Notes: generated from the sequence alone by a model not told the origin. A stretch of 50,338 nucleotides of DNA from an uncultured Prevotellaceae bacterium (GCA_900321965.1 ONYA01000034.1:1-50338); one strand, 5' to 3'. Numbered from the stretch's first letter, positions 32,965-41,948 are shown. Numbers and translations: made by a program.

Positions 32965-34908
32965 TTATTTTTTTAAGTATGTGCTTTGTGGAAGAGAATC
33001 AAATTCTTGTTTTAACTTGAACAAGAAACCATTTTCATTCTGTATTTGGTCTCTTAAGGGAACATAGAATTTCAAAAGTTGATTTATCTTTTCACCATAG
33101 TCCATTTTTGAAGATGCTGTCGTAAACGTATCATCATATATAATAGACTCAAAAACTTTTCGCTCCGAATCGTTTAATGACTCTAAATGCTGTCGCCACA
33201 TTTTTCTGGAATATGGATGTTCTTTTGTATCTAACCACTCGAAGAAGAATCTATAAACAATCATCACATCTGGCAAATTCAAGAGCTCGTTAAATTCGGT
33301 TTCGTCATTTCCAAATGCTTTATAGAAGAAAGTCTTGCCTCGGCCAATAGATCCTTTTGTGGCATTTAATATAGCCTGTACAGAACGGATATATTTCATG
33401 TTCCAATGTTTACCGATATAATTCCTGTCGTGGCTATGCCCACCATACAATGGATGGTATTTCATTGGGAAAGAATTGATGCTTATGCCAAGTTCTTCAC
33501 ATAGCTCAACATTTATTTTTAATCTTTTGTAAAGATCTATAGGTTTATCGTTGAAATTGTACAAGATGTAATTAGCAAAATCCTTCATCTCATATTTTGC
33601 GCACATTCGAATAGCATTAGTATATATCTTCTCGTAGGAAATATCATCAAATGCTATACGCAAGGGTGAAATAGCTATCCTAGAGAATTGATATGCAATA
33701 TGGTCATTAAATAACCTTCCGTCAAGTCCTTGGTTAAAGTCAACCTTCCTTTTTCGAGGACGTTTAAGTTGAAGCGTCTTTTGATAATATGGATAAATTT
33801 TATCATACGCTTCTATTATATTATCCTTTGTGGCATTTTCCAATTTTAGCAAATGATAATCATCCAAGATAGAATAGACATCGTATGACACTTCCTTATC
33901 TTTTATTGATAGATAAAAATTATACAGAAGACCCTGTGCCTTCCTGATATATCCTCTAGGATTAATCCCTCTTTTCAGGTTTTCAACAGCTATTGTAAGA
34001 AAGTCTGGCTCTGTATATGTAGCCCCTCTATAAAAACCACAATCCACAATTTCTTGTATAATATCGTCAAACCTGTTTGATGCTATTACGTTATTATCCA
34101 TTAAAAGCAAATCTCGTTGCTCTCCGCAGACATTCCTCACTTGTTCTATTCTCTCCTTAAGAGGGATATAATCCTCAAAAACAGGTTCAAGTGTTTTAAC
34201 GGCACAGAACTTACAATGACGAATACAACCACGAGTCATATAAGCAAAATACGCATTTGACATTTCATATTTATACTCAATTTCTTCTAAGATTGTATAA
34301 TCTAAGGGAAGAGTGTCAACAATCATATCGTTAGTTCCGCCGTCCAGTTCTCCGGGTTTGTTGAGTAAACCGATGTGTGGTTTTATTCCAGTAGCTTCCT
34401 CTATTTCCTTCGGCTGCAGAGTGGCTAGCACTCCACCAACCATAAACATCCCGTTTTGCCTTAATAAGGGTTTAAGGTCATTTATCGTCTTAACGGTGAT
34501 GTCAAAATAGAAAGTAAATAGTGTTGTAACATATATTCTGTCCCATTCTGGCTCTCTAAGATACCATTTTTTCCAATAGTAGTCTTTATAATAAATTACC
34601 CAGTTCGTTAACAGCATCTCCGTATTGTACTTCTCCAACTCCATTGATTCAAGATGGATTTGTTTTCTGGTTTTTATAAAGTCATATATGGCATGCCTCT
34701 TAGCATTCCATTCCACTGTTGGCTCTATTTGATAAAGTTTAGAGACACATTTGTCTGTTATCCGTTCATACAATAGCTCTTTGCAATCTCCTTTAAAAAA
34801 CACAACATTATCCCCCAATCTCTTATGATAGGTTGAAAGCTTCATAAGAGCGATTGGCGGGAATTTGTTTTTGTAATTTGGCTCTACAAGAAGAATATTC
34901 CTTGCCAT
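32965..34908 (-). CDS. Radical SAM protein, B12-binding-like type
   Basis: This is a 647-residue protein. The opening NILLVEPNYKNKFPPIALMKLSTY is the start of the B12-binding-type radical SAM proteins. The 4Fe-4S cluster motif is CxxxCxxC at Cys228, Cys232 and Cys235 (GCIRHCKFC). A long helical C-terminal region of no known family follows. Radical SAM enzymes modify nucleic acids, peptides or nucleotides; viperin-like antiviral enzymes are an example, but this one does not look like viperin. Its place between two GHKL ATPases, 1 base after the previous stop, shows it belongs to the operon. The substrate is unknown. Confidence 0.82.
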   Translation of the reverse strand: MARNILLVEPNYKNKFPPIALMKLSTYHKRLGDNVVFFKGDCKELLYERITDKCVSKLYQIEPTVEWNAKRHAIYDFIKTRKQIHLESMELEKYNTEMLLTNWVIYYKDYYWKKWYLREPEWDRIYVTTLFTFYFDITVKTINDLKPLLRQNGMFMVGGVLATLQPKEIEEATGIKPHIGLLNKPGELDGGTNDMIVDTLPLDYTILEEIEYKYEMSNAYFAYMTRGCIRHCKFCAVKTLEPVFEDYIPLKERIEQVRNVCGEQRDLLLMDNNVIASNRFDDIIQEIVDCGFYRGATYTEPDFLTIAVENLKRGINPRGYIRKAQGLLYNFYLSIKDKEVSYDVYSILDDYHLLKLENATKDNIIEAYDKIYPYYQKTLQLKRPRKRKVDFNQGLDGRLFNDHIAYQFSRIAISPLRIAFDDISYEKIYTNAIRMCAKYEMKDFANYILYNFNDKPIDLYKRLKINVELCEELGISINSFPMKYHPLYGGHSHDRNYIGKHWNMKYIRSVQAILNATKGSIGRGKTFFYKAFGNDETEFNELLNLPDVMIVYRFFFEWLDTKEHPYSRKMWRQHLESLNDSERKVFESIIYDDTFTTASSKMDYGEKINQLLKFYVPLRDQIQNENGFLFKLKQEFDSLPQSTYLKK

Positions 34909-34909
34909 A

Positions 34910-36535
34910 CTACTTGTTCTGAACTTTTCTCAGAATGTTCTTCATCAGACGCTCCCGAATTTGGTCTGTCAAAGTCGTTTCTGAATCTATAACTTTTTTA
35001 ACAGCAATTATAATCCTCCTTGTCTGTTCAGAAAGCCCATTTAATGGGTCAATCTCTTTCTTTCGCTCTGCATCTTCATCAATAAGCTCTTGATCATCTT
35101 TGAAGTTTTCTGAAATCTGCTCAATCTTTACTGTTTTAACCTGAGACTTCTTATCCCTTCCTTTTACCGAATTATACTTTTCTACTTTATCTTTTTGAAC
35201 TCTGTCGTTATAATCAGTAATATACTTTATAAGCTCCTCACTACCCTCAATTGCCTTTAAGTCATTCTTCTTGGAGTTCATTTCTTGAACTTTTACTCCA
35301 ATTTCCTCTTTCCGCTGTTTAATGCAGTTGCGGATTTTCTTTCTTTCTTCTTTGTTAGTTTCTTGCTTTAATTTTACTTCATCTTTTTGGAGTTCTATAA
35401 CCCCATCAGATAGTTTCTTAAGATAATCATTCCCAAATCGATAGACTTTAGCATAAAGATCGTGTAAATGCTGGCATTTCTCTTTTAATTCATTTTTAAA
35501 AACATTCGCAACTTGAGAGAAGCCGATTCCGTCGCGAGAACCTGACGGCTCAATACCCTTATGAACTATGTATATCTCGCCAGTAAAATGAAAAGCATCT
35601 ACCGGCTTGGGAAAGTATTCCGTCAAAATACTCTCTAAACCTATAGCCATATTATACTTTCGTAATCGAATTCCTCTGAAAGGAGAGTCATTCATCTCTG
35701 TGATATTTAAAGGAAGAGAATACCACCCCCATGCCATGAGGCCATAATTTACATCGCTGATAGAGAAGAACTGTGGAGGGGTTAGTTTTACGTTATTTAC
35801 CTCACTCTCATATAATTTTCTAACATCTCTATCGTTTAAAGTTATTCGATAACTGCGCTCATCAGACATAAGTTGCTTATACTCAGGCAGCCCGTCAAGT
35901 GCAGGTTTCATTAACTCATCTTTATATTCGAAAGAGAAATCGACAGGTGCTGTTTGGGCAATATAATCGTAAACTTTGCTTTCTTCTAAGAGGTCATAGT
36001 CGTTTACATTATCAAGGGTAACTCGAAAGTAATGTTGCCCAGATTCTTCCTTTACCGATTTAAAATTTGTAACTTTATCGATTATTTTAGTGAAGTCATT
36101 TTCCCCTTTTGAATCTATCAAGTCAAATGCCTTTTTGGTTTCCCATGTCAATATCGACATTGACGGTTCTCCTTGGTATGATGTTTCAAAAACTATTCTA
36201 TCGCAGTACTTGGCCGCTATAAGTCTACCTATTCCGTATTGACCAATTTGTTCGTCTGTTTTTTGTGAATTGCCGATATCTACCAACGTCTCCCCAATTT
36301 TACTTGAAGAAACTCCAACACCCTTATCTTCAAATACAATCTGATGCCGAGACCTGTTTATCGTGATGAGAATATTCTTTTCATCATTTTCTATAACATG
36401 GGAGCGAACGGCATCTTCCAAACCATCGCAAGCATTTTGAATATATTCTCTGAATATCACCAACGGGTTATGGTACATTTTGCCTAAAGCCAACTGTAAC
36501 AAGCCTATACCGCCCTTACTTTTATGTCCTTCCAT
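34910..36535 (-). CDS. HSP90-like GHKL ATPase with coiled-coil tail
   Basis: This 541-residue protein has an HSP90-type ATPase domain in the first 220 residues: FREYIQNACDGLEDA (catalytic Glu and Asn), FEDKGVGVS (Asp binding adenine) and GQYGIGRLIAAKYC (glycine lid). A middle domain with SPFRGIRLRKYN follows, where an Arg could contact the gamma phosphate. The C-terminal 180 residues are charged coiled coil. It starts directly after the HerA-like gene (no gap) and ends 1 base before the radical SAM gene, so synthesis should be coupled. It probably is a nucleotide-driven clamp or remodeller working with HerA, which is an inference. Confidence 0.82.
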   Translation of the reverse strand: MEGHKSKGGIGLLQLALGKMYHNPLVIFREYIQNACDGLEDAVRSHVIENDEKNILITINRSRHQIVFEDKGVGVSSSKIGETLVDIGNSQKTDEQIGQYGIGRLIAAKYCDRIVFETSYQGEPSMSILTWETKKAFDLIDSKGENDFTKIIDKVTNFKSVKEESGQHYFRVTLDNVNDYDLLEESKVYDYIAQTAPVDFSFEYKDELMKPALDGLPEYKQLMSDERSYRITLNDRDVRKLYESEVNNVKLTPPQFFSISDVNYGLMAWGWYSLPLNITEMNDSPFRGIRLRKYNMAIGLESILTEYFPKPVDAFHFTGEIYIVHKGIEPSGSRDGIGFSQVANVFKNELKEKCQHLHDLYAKVYRFGNDYLKKLSDGVIELQKDEVKLKQETNKEERKKIRNCIKQRKEEIGVKVQEMNSKKNDLKAIEGSEELIKYITDYNDRVQKDKVEKYNSVKGRDKKSQVKTVKIEQISENFKDDQELIDEDAERKKEIDPLNGLSEQTRRIIIAVKKVIDSETTLTDQIRERLMKNILRKVQNK

Positions 36536-38230
36536 TTAATTATTCTGTTTATATGTGGGTTTGGGGAAATTAATTTTAACTAGCGAACTTAATGCTGGAT
36601 TCTGGATTATATATTCGCCCTGATCTAGTCGAGTCAACATACTCTTATATGTGTCACCAAGATAGCGATAGTCAGGAGTACCTACTTCAACAAAATTAGT
36701 TCTCCCATATGCAGATGTTGCACAATTTCCTTTTACTCTATCAACAATAGCGCTTCTGAATTGTTCTACTGCAAATAAAATTATACCAAGAGACCTTCCT
36801 CTTTCAGTAACATCTTTCAAATGTTTGAGAATAGGTGAGTTAGGAGGGCAGTCTTTCGACGCATATTTATTTAGCTCATCTACAAATATCACAATTTTGT
36901 CGAGTGCATCTGGACCGACTTTGGTATTCATCATTTCGATAATAGTTCCCATCACATCTCCAAATACGAAAGCTTGGGAACGTTCGTCCAATCTGGCAAT
37001 ATCTACAACTTTAACCTCACCTTCTTTGATGTCGCTGATTTCTTGTGGCAAATCAACTTCAGCATGTTCTTCGCTTACACCATCTTCAAAGACATCATCG
37101 TTCAAAATCTTATCTATTATACGGTTGAATTTCTTCCAGGAACCTAACTGTATAGATCGCCTTGCAGGCATGTCTGAGTCGCCATCAAGAACCCGGCCAA
37201 GTCTGTTTTTAAAATGAGTCCAAGTAGATGCGCCTGTAAAAGGTTCATTTTCATTTTCTATATAGGCAATAATATTCTCCATTGTTCCAGTGGAGTCGTC
37301 CTCGTTTGCAAACATATAACCAAGTTTGTCCTTACAGGTTTTATAGGAATACTTGAAAATGGCAGCATTCCCTTTTATGAACTGCTTATTAGCCATTGTA
37401 TCCCAATCTGCAAAAGATTGCATGTTGTGAAGTTCACTTCTGGATGAATAGGGATAATAGTATTTTACATTCGAAAAAGGCTTGACTACTAGACCCAGTT
37501 CCTCATACATTTTTTTGTCAGCATCTGAAAGTTCTGTGGAAGGCTCGTCAATACTCAACAAGTCGCGTCCCTTTACATTGAACATGACATAAGCAACCTT
37601 TTCGTGCTTTTCCCCTTTCTTTTCTTTTTCTATTTTCAAGGATTCATATTTTTGTTGAAGGGCATTCATAAGAAACATTGTATATGATGTCTTACATGCT
37701 AGACCAGATATCCCTGATATATTGAGATGAGCACCGTCGGGACCGACCAAAAAATTGGCATTAATATGCACAGGGACTTGTTTGCCATACATATTCAGAT
37801 AACCACAGACAAGCGGATTCTTCACTTTGGATTTGTCCAAGCCTAAAGCTCTTTGGATATCGTCAACACTACAAAGGCTTACGAGGCTATCATGCAATAC
37901 AGGAGTGTTTATGTTATGAGTGTTTCCAATAAACCTTGCTTTAACATAATTGAATTGAAGGCGATCTGAATTACCATTCTCCTTTTTCTCCTTGTTTTCA
38001 CCAAACTCTGACGAAATATAGCTTGCAAAATGGCTGGCAGAATCTGTGACATGGCATATTTCTTCAATTATGCCAAATGTAATAGAATCTCTTATATGAT
38101 CCACTTTAATAACATCAAAGGGGTTTAATTCGTATCCCGCTTTAGTCCAGAAATAGAACCTGTCTATTGTCGTTGGCGATTTCTCTGTTGCAGAAACACG
38201 TCCTATGATTTCTAAAGATTCGTCTGCCAT
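36536..38230 (-). CDS. HerA-like DNA-translocating ATPase
   Basis: This is a 564-residue member of the FtsK-HerA superfamily. An N-terminal HAS-barrel-like part (residues 1-110; LEIIGRVSATEKSP) precedes the RecA-like core. The P-loop is atypical, ISGISGLACKTSYTMF (171-186), with Cys before Lys180 and one extra residue against GxxGxGKS. Walker B is KIVIFVDELNKYAS, followed by the GRSLGIILFAVEQFRS sensor region. HerA hexamers pump DNA into partner nucleases. The gene begins one base after the NurA-like gene, the classical HerA-NurA pairing. Four further genes follow without a break on the same strand. Confidence 0.85.
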   Translation of the reverse strand: MADESLEIIGRVSATEKSPTTIDRFYFWTKAGYELNPFDVIKVDHIRDSITFGIIEEICHVTDSASHFASYISSEFGENKEKKENGNSDRLQFNYVKARFIGNTHNINTPVLHDSLVSLCSVDDIQRALGLDKSKVKNPLVCGYLNMYGKQVPVHINANFLVGPDGAHLNISGISGLACKTSYTMFLMNALQQKYESLKIEKEKKGEKHEKVAYVMFNVKGRDLLSIDEPSTELSDADKKMYEELGLVVKPFSNVKYYYPYSSRSELHNMQSFADWDTMANKQFIKGNAAIFKYSYKTCKDKLGYMFANEDDSTGTMENIIAYIENENEPFTGASTWTHFKNRLGRVLDGDSDMPARRSIQLGSWKKFNRIIDKILNDDVFEDGVSEEHAEVDLPQEISDIKEGEVKVVDIARLDERSQAFVFGDVMGTIIEMMNTKVGPDALDKIVIFVDELNKYASKDCPPNSPILKHLKDVTERGRSLGIILFAVEQFRSAIVDRVKGNCATSAYGRTNFVEVGTPDYRYLGDTYKSMLTRLDQGEYIIQNPALSSLVKINFPKPTYKQNN

Positions 38231-38231
38231 A

Positions 38232-39434
38232 TTATATTTGATTTATAATTAAACTGTCATTAATGTACTTCGATTTTGCAAATTGCTCGGTTATGTACAC
38301 TGGATAAATATGATTTGCCCATCGTGCATCATGACCAAAACACACAGGATATGACTCATTTATCAAATGAGCAGAAATTACGTTTATCTTTGTGGAAGAT
38401 GGAATTTCATTTCCCATCAGAATAAATTCTACCTTTATTATGTCTGACATTTGATGAGGTCTGTTGGTAGTATCCCTCAGTCTTAAATACCAGACACAGT
38501 ACTTGTGACTCTCATGGGTATAAAGATACGCATTAGTTCGTCCATGGACAGGCAACTCCGCGATTATTTTTCCAATTTTAGGCTCTATGTCTATCAATAA
38601 TTCTGCATTGAAACCCTTAGAGACTCCAAGAACGTTACGCATGTTGTTGTCATACAACGCCTTATTCAGACTGTCATCTGTCCTATTTGTCATATCACGC
38701 TTATATTCAAGAGAACCATCCTTAATTAGCCAACTGTCATCTTCATTTAGAACATGGCTCATACATAGGTCTTTTACTTTCTCACGCTCGCAGTCAGTCA
38801 TGTGGTTCTGAACTTTTGCTATAGCTCTGCTGAGATATTTGTTTCTTCCCAGCTCTTTATCGCCTGACGTATCGTATGGGATAAAATCGCTGAACTGCAA
38901 TAGGAAACCACCTTTTCCCCCATGTCGCTCTCTTAGCTCTTTATTGACCTCATCACATTTCTTTGTGAAGAAATTTCTACCTAGATGCCTGTCATAGCAG
39001 AAAGTGTCAGGGAGCGACATTACGAACTGTGGAGCCACGGGGTGCTTCATGTCGTAATAGAGCATTTTGCGATTTTCCCTTTTGCAGCATGCAATGACTA
39101 CTTGACCAACAACAACAGGATATACAATTCCGTTTATAAGAACATCTCCCACTTTATAAACGTGCCGTGACCCATCAAGGAAATATTTTATTGGGCTCTT
39201 CCCCAACCTTTTTGTTATCAACTCATCTGTTATAATATGATATGGATATTCTTTTTTTGTATTGGGATTCGACTCTGCATACTTTCTCTCTTTAGACCCC
39301 AGGGCCCCAGAAACATGATCCTCGTATTCATTCATTAAATCCTGCTCTGATTCCTCAATTATTCGTTTGGGGGTGTCATAAAATGATACCCTGTTCTCTG
39401 AGTATTTAACGATTTGTTTTAAAACGAATCCCAT
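38232..39434 (-). CDS. NurA-like nuclease
   Basis: This 400-residue protein has the NurA-domain pattern. Motif FLDGSRHVYK carries Asp87, and LIKDGSLEY carries Asp239. A terminal segment HIYPVYITEQFAKS resembles the family's C-terminal block. NurA proteins are metal-dependent DNA nucleases fed by HerA. Identification rests on these motifs and on the adjacent herA-like gene. It is the first gene of the six-gene operon, with the TAACTTTG -7 box about 30 bases upstream of its ATG. Confidence 0.75.
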   Translation of the reverse strand: MGFVLKQIVKYSENRVSFYDTPKRIIEESEQDLMNEYEDHVSGALGSKERKYAESNPNTKKEYPYHIITDELITKRLGKSPIKYFLDGSRHVYKVGDVLINGIVYPVVVGQVVIACCKRENRKMLYYDMKHPVAPQFVMSLPDTFCYDRHLGRNFFTKKCDEVNKELRERHGGKGGFLLQFSDFIPYDTSGDKELGRNKYLSRAIAKVQNHMTDCEREKVKDLCMSHVLNEDDSWLIKDGSLEYKRDMTNRTDDSLNKALYDNNMRNVLGVSKGFNAELLIDIEPKIGKIIAELPVHGRTNAYLYTHESHKYCVWYLRLRDTTNRPHQMSDIIKVEFILMGNEIPSSTKINVISAHLINESYPVCFGHDARWANHIYPVYITEQFAKSKYINDSLIINQI

Positions 39435-39457
39435 TGGCTATAATCTTTTTTCTTTTG

Positions 39458-39465
39458 CAAAGTTA
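39458..39465 (-). promoter_or_regulatory. -7 box of the NurA-HerA operon
   Basis: TAACTTTG reads on the minus strand 23 bases before the NurA start codon. No -33 box at the normal spacing is visible, so the promoter may need an activator or be weak. Confidence 0.5.
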
Positions 39466-39659
39466 CGAATATTTCTCCAATTAAGATTCATTTGACACTG
39501 TTATTTAGCAAATAATCACATTTTAATGCCGTTTCCTTTACATCTTTTCTCTGTAATCGTCAGTCAATTCCGCAACTCTTGTTGTTATCTGTACCAACAG
39601 CATCATAAACTTTCTGACCTACACACGATAGACTTCTTATCATTTAGTTGAGCATTGCT

Positions 39660-39838
39660 ATCTTTCAGTGAACCATTGTCAGCTACTGGTTAAATAGGCA
39701 GACCGACTCTGGAGGTCAGCCACTGCCCTCGGCAGAGCAAGGAGTTTTGTGCTGCAAACGGAGTTTCGTGCAGCAGAAAACATACCTTGCTATGTTCTGA
39801 TGAACATAATAATCCGCTCTTAAAGCGGATGTCACATA
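39660..39838 (-). ncRNA. Structured non-coding stretch upstream of the operon
   Basis: About 400 bases (39435-39831) carry no gene. Several pairings lie here: ATCCGCT/AGCGGAT (about 39812-39830, 5-base loop), TGTTC/GAACA next to it, a larger imperfect stem using CTGCTGCACGAAAC and GTTTGCAGCA (about 39750-39778), and GACC/GGTC around 39700-39717. They lie in the transcript predicted from the promoter at 40018-40049. This could be a small RNA, a long leader of the operon, or the terminal region of a mobile element. I cannot name a known RNA family. Confidence 0.35.
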
Positions 39839-39969
39839 TAAATAGGTATTCTATCCATCGCAATTGCATTTAGCGTTTTTGTGATCAGTAGAACCGACCC
39901 CTTGATCAGGACCCCTTGATCACTCGACCGTTTCGTGCGCTTTGGTGTAATACGAAATACTTTCGACAT
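39832..39969 (-). CDS. Small 45-residue protein, possibly DUF6140-like
   Basis: ATG at 39967-39969 opens MSKVFRITPKRTKRSSDQGV and stops at 39832-39834. The start FRITPKRxKR is familiar from small Bacteroidetes proteins of accessory regions that I associate with DUF6140; this is from memory and unsure. A 14-base tandem duplication (39897-39910, 39911-39924; ACCCCTTGATCA) lies in the frame. Because 14 is not a multiple of 3, it may have shifted and shortened the protein. A well-formed promoter stands about 49 bases upstream. Confidence 0.45.
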   Translation of the reverse strand: MSKVFRITPKRTKRSSDQGVLIKGSVLLITKTLNAIAMDRIPIYM

Positions 39970-40017
39970 AATATTTATAGTTTAGGGTCGTTTTGTCCTC
40001 AATATCCATTTAGTATG

Positions 40018-40049
40018 CAAATATAGGGAATTATCACCTAACAAGCAAA
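40018..40049 (-). promoter_or_regulatory. Promoter upstream of the small ORF
   Basis: On the minus strand TTTG (40049-40046), 20 bases, TATATTTG (40025-40018). It drives the 45-codon ORF and perhaps the structured stretch and NurA operon beyond. Confidence 0.7.
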
Positions 40050-40194
40050 CTTTCTTAGAAAAAAGTGGGCACGAATCGCGAATTACGTCTTTATGAACAG
40101 TCAAGTATTCCTTGACAGTTGCCTCTTTTTCCTGTTCTACTTCATTGTAGTGCTGGGTGGTATTCGCATTTTTTTTCGACTACCACTTCTATTA

Positions 40195-40245
40195 TTACAA
40201 TATCTCTCTTGCAATCCAAGCATAGGCCTCAGCATCGGCAAGCGC
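40195..40245 (-). pseudogene. Duplicated 3' end of the DnaQ-like exonuclease gene
   Basis: The sequence encodes ALADAEAYAWIAREIL and a stop, nearly the same as the C-terminus of the exonuclease at 41299 (ALADAEACAWIAREIL). Over about 52 bases the two DNA copies differ at only about 7 positions. The copies are direct repeats flanking the RhuM-Fic gene. The region from here to 40050 shows a GTCAAG/CTTGAC hairpin (40100-40116) but no gene. Confidence 0.75.
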
Positions 40246-41221
40246 TTATTCGTTTCTCTGATTGATAAGATTGACGACTACTTTCACCATCACATCCTTC
40301 TCCTCCGTCTTACTCTCGGCAATCCAGCGTCAGAGCAACGAGGGTATTGTCAGCCAATCGTTTGGAGCCGTCTTTGCGATAGAGTATGTGGTTGTTGTTG
40401 AGGAACCAAAGGAAGAGGGTAGCGGCAATGCGTTTATTTCCATCACTGAAAGAATGATTCTTTGTGACAAGGTAGAGCAACATCGCAGCTTTCTCCTCCA
40501 CGCTGGAATAAAGTTCCTCGCCACCGAAGGTCTGATAAATCTGACCTATACTGCTCTTGAAAGAGTCGTCCTTTTCGTTACCAAAGAGCACAGAGCCGCC
40601 AAACTTGTCGCGAAGGAGGTGAATCTCTTCCATCGCATTTTCGTAGGTGGCGTGGAAGGGCTCCTCCTTGGTGGTCTTGTCAATGGTGAGTCGCTCATAG
40701 TCGTAGTTATCGAGCGTATCGAGGGCGTAAGTATAGTCCGTCACCACCTCGAAAAGGGCATTCGTCTCGTCTGTGGAAAGCAGGGGCTGGCCCTGAATAG
40801 TGCGGCCAAGCATGCCTACCAGCTGACGCAGTTCACCTATCTGTTCACGATGTATGTGCTGATTGACGGCATAGCCTTTGACGAGATAGTCCTTAAGCAC
40901 ATTACGGGCCCAAATGCGGAAAGCAGTACCGCGTTTACTTTTAACACGATAGCCAACGGAAATGATGACATCAAGGCTATAAAACGGCACAGGTTTCTTC
41001 ACGCCATTAACGTGTAAAAAATGCACGTTATTATCACTACGCTCCAACTCCCCCTCCTTGAAGGCATTCAGAACGTGTCGTCTTACGTTTGATTCCTCCT
41101 TCATAAAGAGTGATGCCATCTGTGCTACATTTAACCACACCGTCTCGTTCTCCAATCGGACATCAATCTGCGTCTGTCCGTCTTCCGTCTGATAGATTAC
41201 AATCTTCTGATCTTCTTTCAT
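40246..41221 (-). pseudogene. RhuM-family protein with Fic/Doc domain, frameshifted near its end
   Basis: The N-terminal RhuM domain is clear (MASLFMKEESNVRRHVLNAF, FYSLDVIISVGYRVKS). The C-terminal half is a Fic/Doc fold with HSFSDGNKRIAA (His256) as active-site motif; Fic enzymes transfer AMP or phosphate groups to proteins. The first frame stops at 40310. A two-base loss after ALTL moves the normal tail (IAESKTEEKDVMVKVVVNLI) into another frame, which ends at 40246-40248. The break falls after the Fic motif, so the 303-residue product may still act. RhuM genes are typical of islands. It sits between direct copies of the exonuclease 3' end. Confidence 0.8.
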
Positions 41222-41298
41222 ACTTTCTTAATTCTGCTACAAAAGTAATTGTTTTCTACCAATAATGTATGCAAAAATCGAAAATGTTACATCCTAAA

Positions 41299-41790
41299 CT
41301 ACAAAATTTCTCTTGCAATCCATGCACAGGCCTCTGCATCGGCAAGGGCATGATGATGATTTTCTAACTGGTAACCACACTCTGCGGCAACGGTGTGAAG
41401 CTGGTGGTTTGGCAAATAGGGGAACGTACGACGTGATACGCAAAGGGTGTCGTAGAACTCATAGTCGGGATAATCCATCTGATAGACACGGAAGACAGCC
41501 TTCAGACAACCTTCATCAAAGGGCTTGTTATGGGCCACAAGGGGCAGACCCTCAATCAATGGTTCTATCTGTGCCCAGACCTTAGGAAACACTGGAGCTT
41601 CCTCCGTGTCTTCGCGACAGAGCCCGTGAACCTGACTGCACCAGTAATTATAATAGTTTGGCTCGGGCTGGATGAGAGAATAGAATGAATCTACAATCTC
41701 GCCGTCGCGTACTATCACCACACCCACAGAACAAACAGAACTGCGTTCGTTGTTTGCCGTCTCAAAATCTATTGCTGCAAAATCCTGCAT
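41299..41790 (-). CDS. DnaQ-like (DEDDh) 3'-5' exonuclease
   Basis: This 163-residue exonuclease domain protein has metal ligands Asp8 and Glu10 (AIDFETAN), the Asp of VAHNKPFDEGCL, and the His/Asp pair in HHALADAEA, giving the DEDDh pattern. Such stand-alone proteins resemble the DNA polymerase III epsilon domain or oligoribonuclease-like enzymes and trim DNA or RNA ends. A TATATTTG -7 box (41820-41813, minus strand) lies 23 bases upstream of its ATG. Its last 50 bases are the site duplicated beyond the RhuM-Fic gene, which marks the right edge of the island. Confidence 0.88.
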   Translation of the reverse strand: MQDFAAIDFETANNERSSVCSVGVVIVRDGEIVDSFYSLIQPEPNYYNYWCSQVHGLCREDTEEAPVFPKVWAQIEPLIEGLPLVAHNKPFDEGCLKAVFRVYQMDYPDYEFYDTLCVSRRTFPYLPNHQLHTVAAECGYQLENHHHALADAEACAWIAREIL

Positions 41791-41948
41791 TTCTTGTCAA
41801 TTCTTTTTGGTGCAAATATAACACAACTTTTGTTATTAGTGCGTTTTAAGAAGCGAAATATTGTTTCCATTTTATATTTTTTAAGACGGATAGATATATC
41901 GTTCGCGACGCCAGGCGAATATTTTCGTTGCGAAATTTTCGCATGATA

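Noticed and set aside
32965-34908. Viperin-like antiviral enzyme
   Set aside because: The protein is nearly twice the length of viperins and has a B12-type N-terminus and a large unknown C-terminal part.
40262-41017. 251-codon plus-strand frame opposite the RhuM-Fic gene
   Set aside because: It mirrors the RhuM-Fic frame, has no recognisable domain, and the minus-strand reading carries both RhuM and Fic motifs.
28292-41221. Restriction-modification, BREX or DISARM locus
   Set aside because: No methyltransferase, PglZ, BrxC-type ATPase or SNF2 helicase is present in the island.
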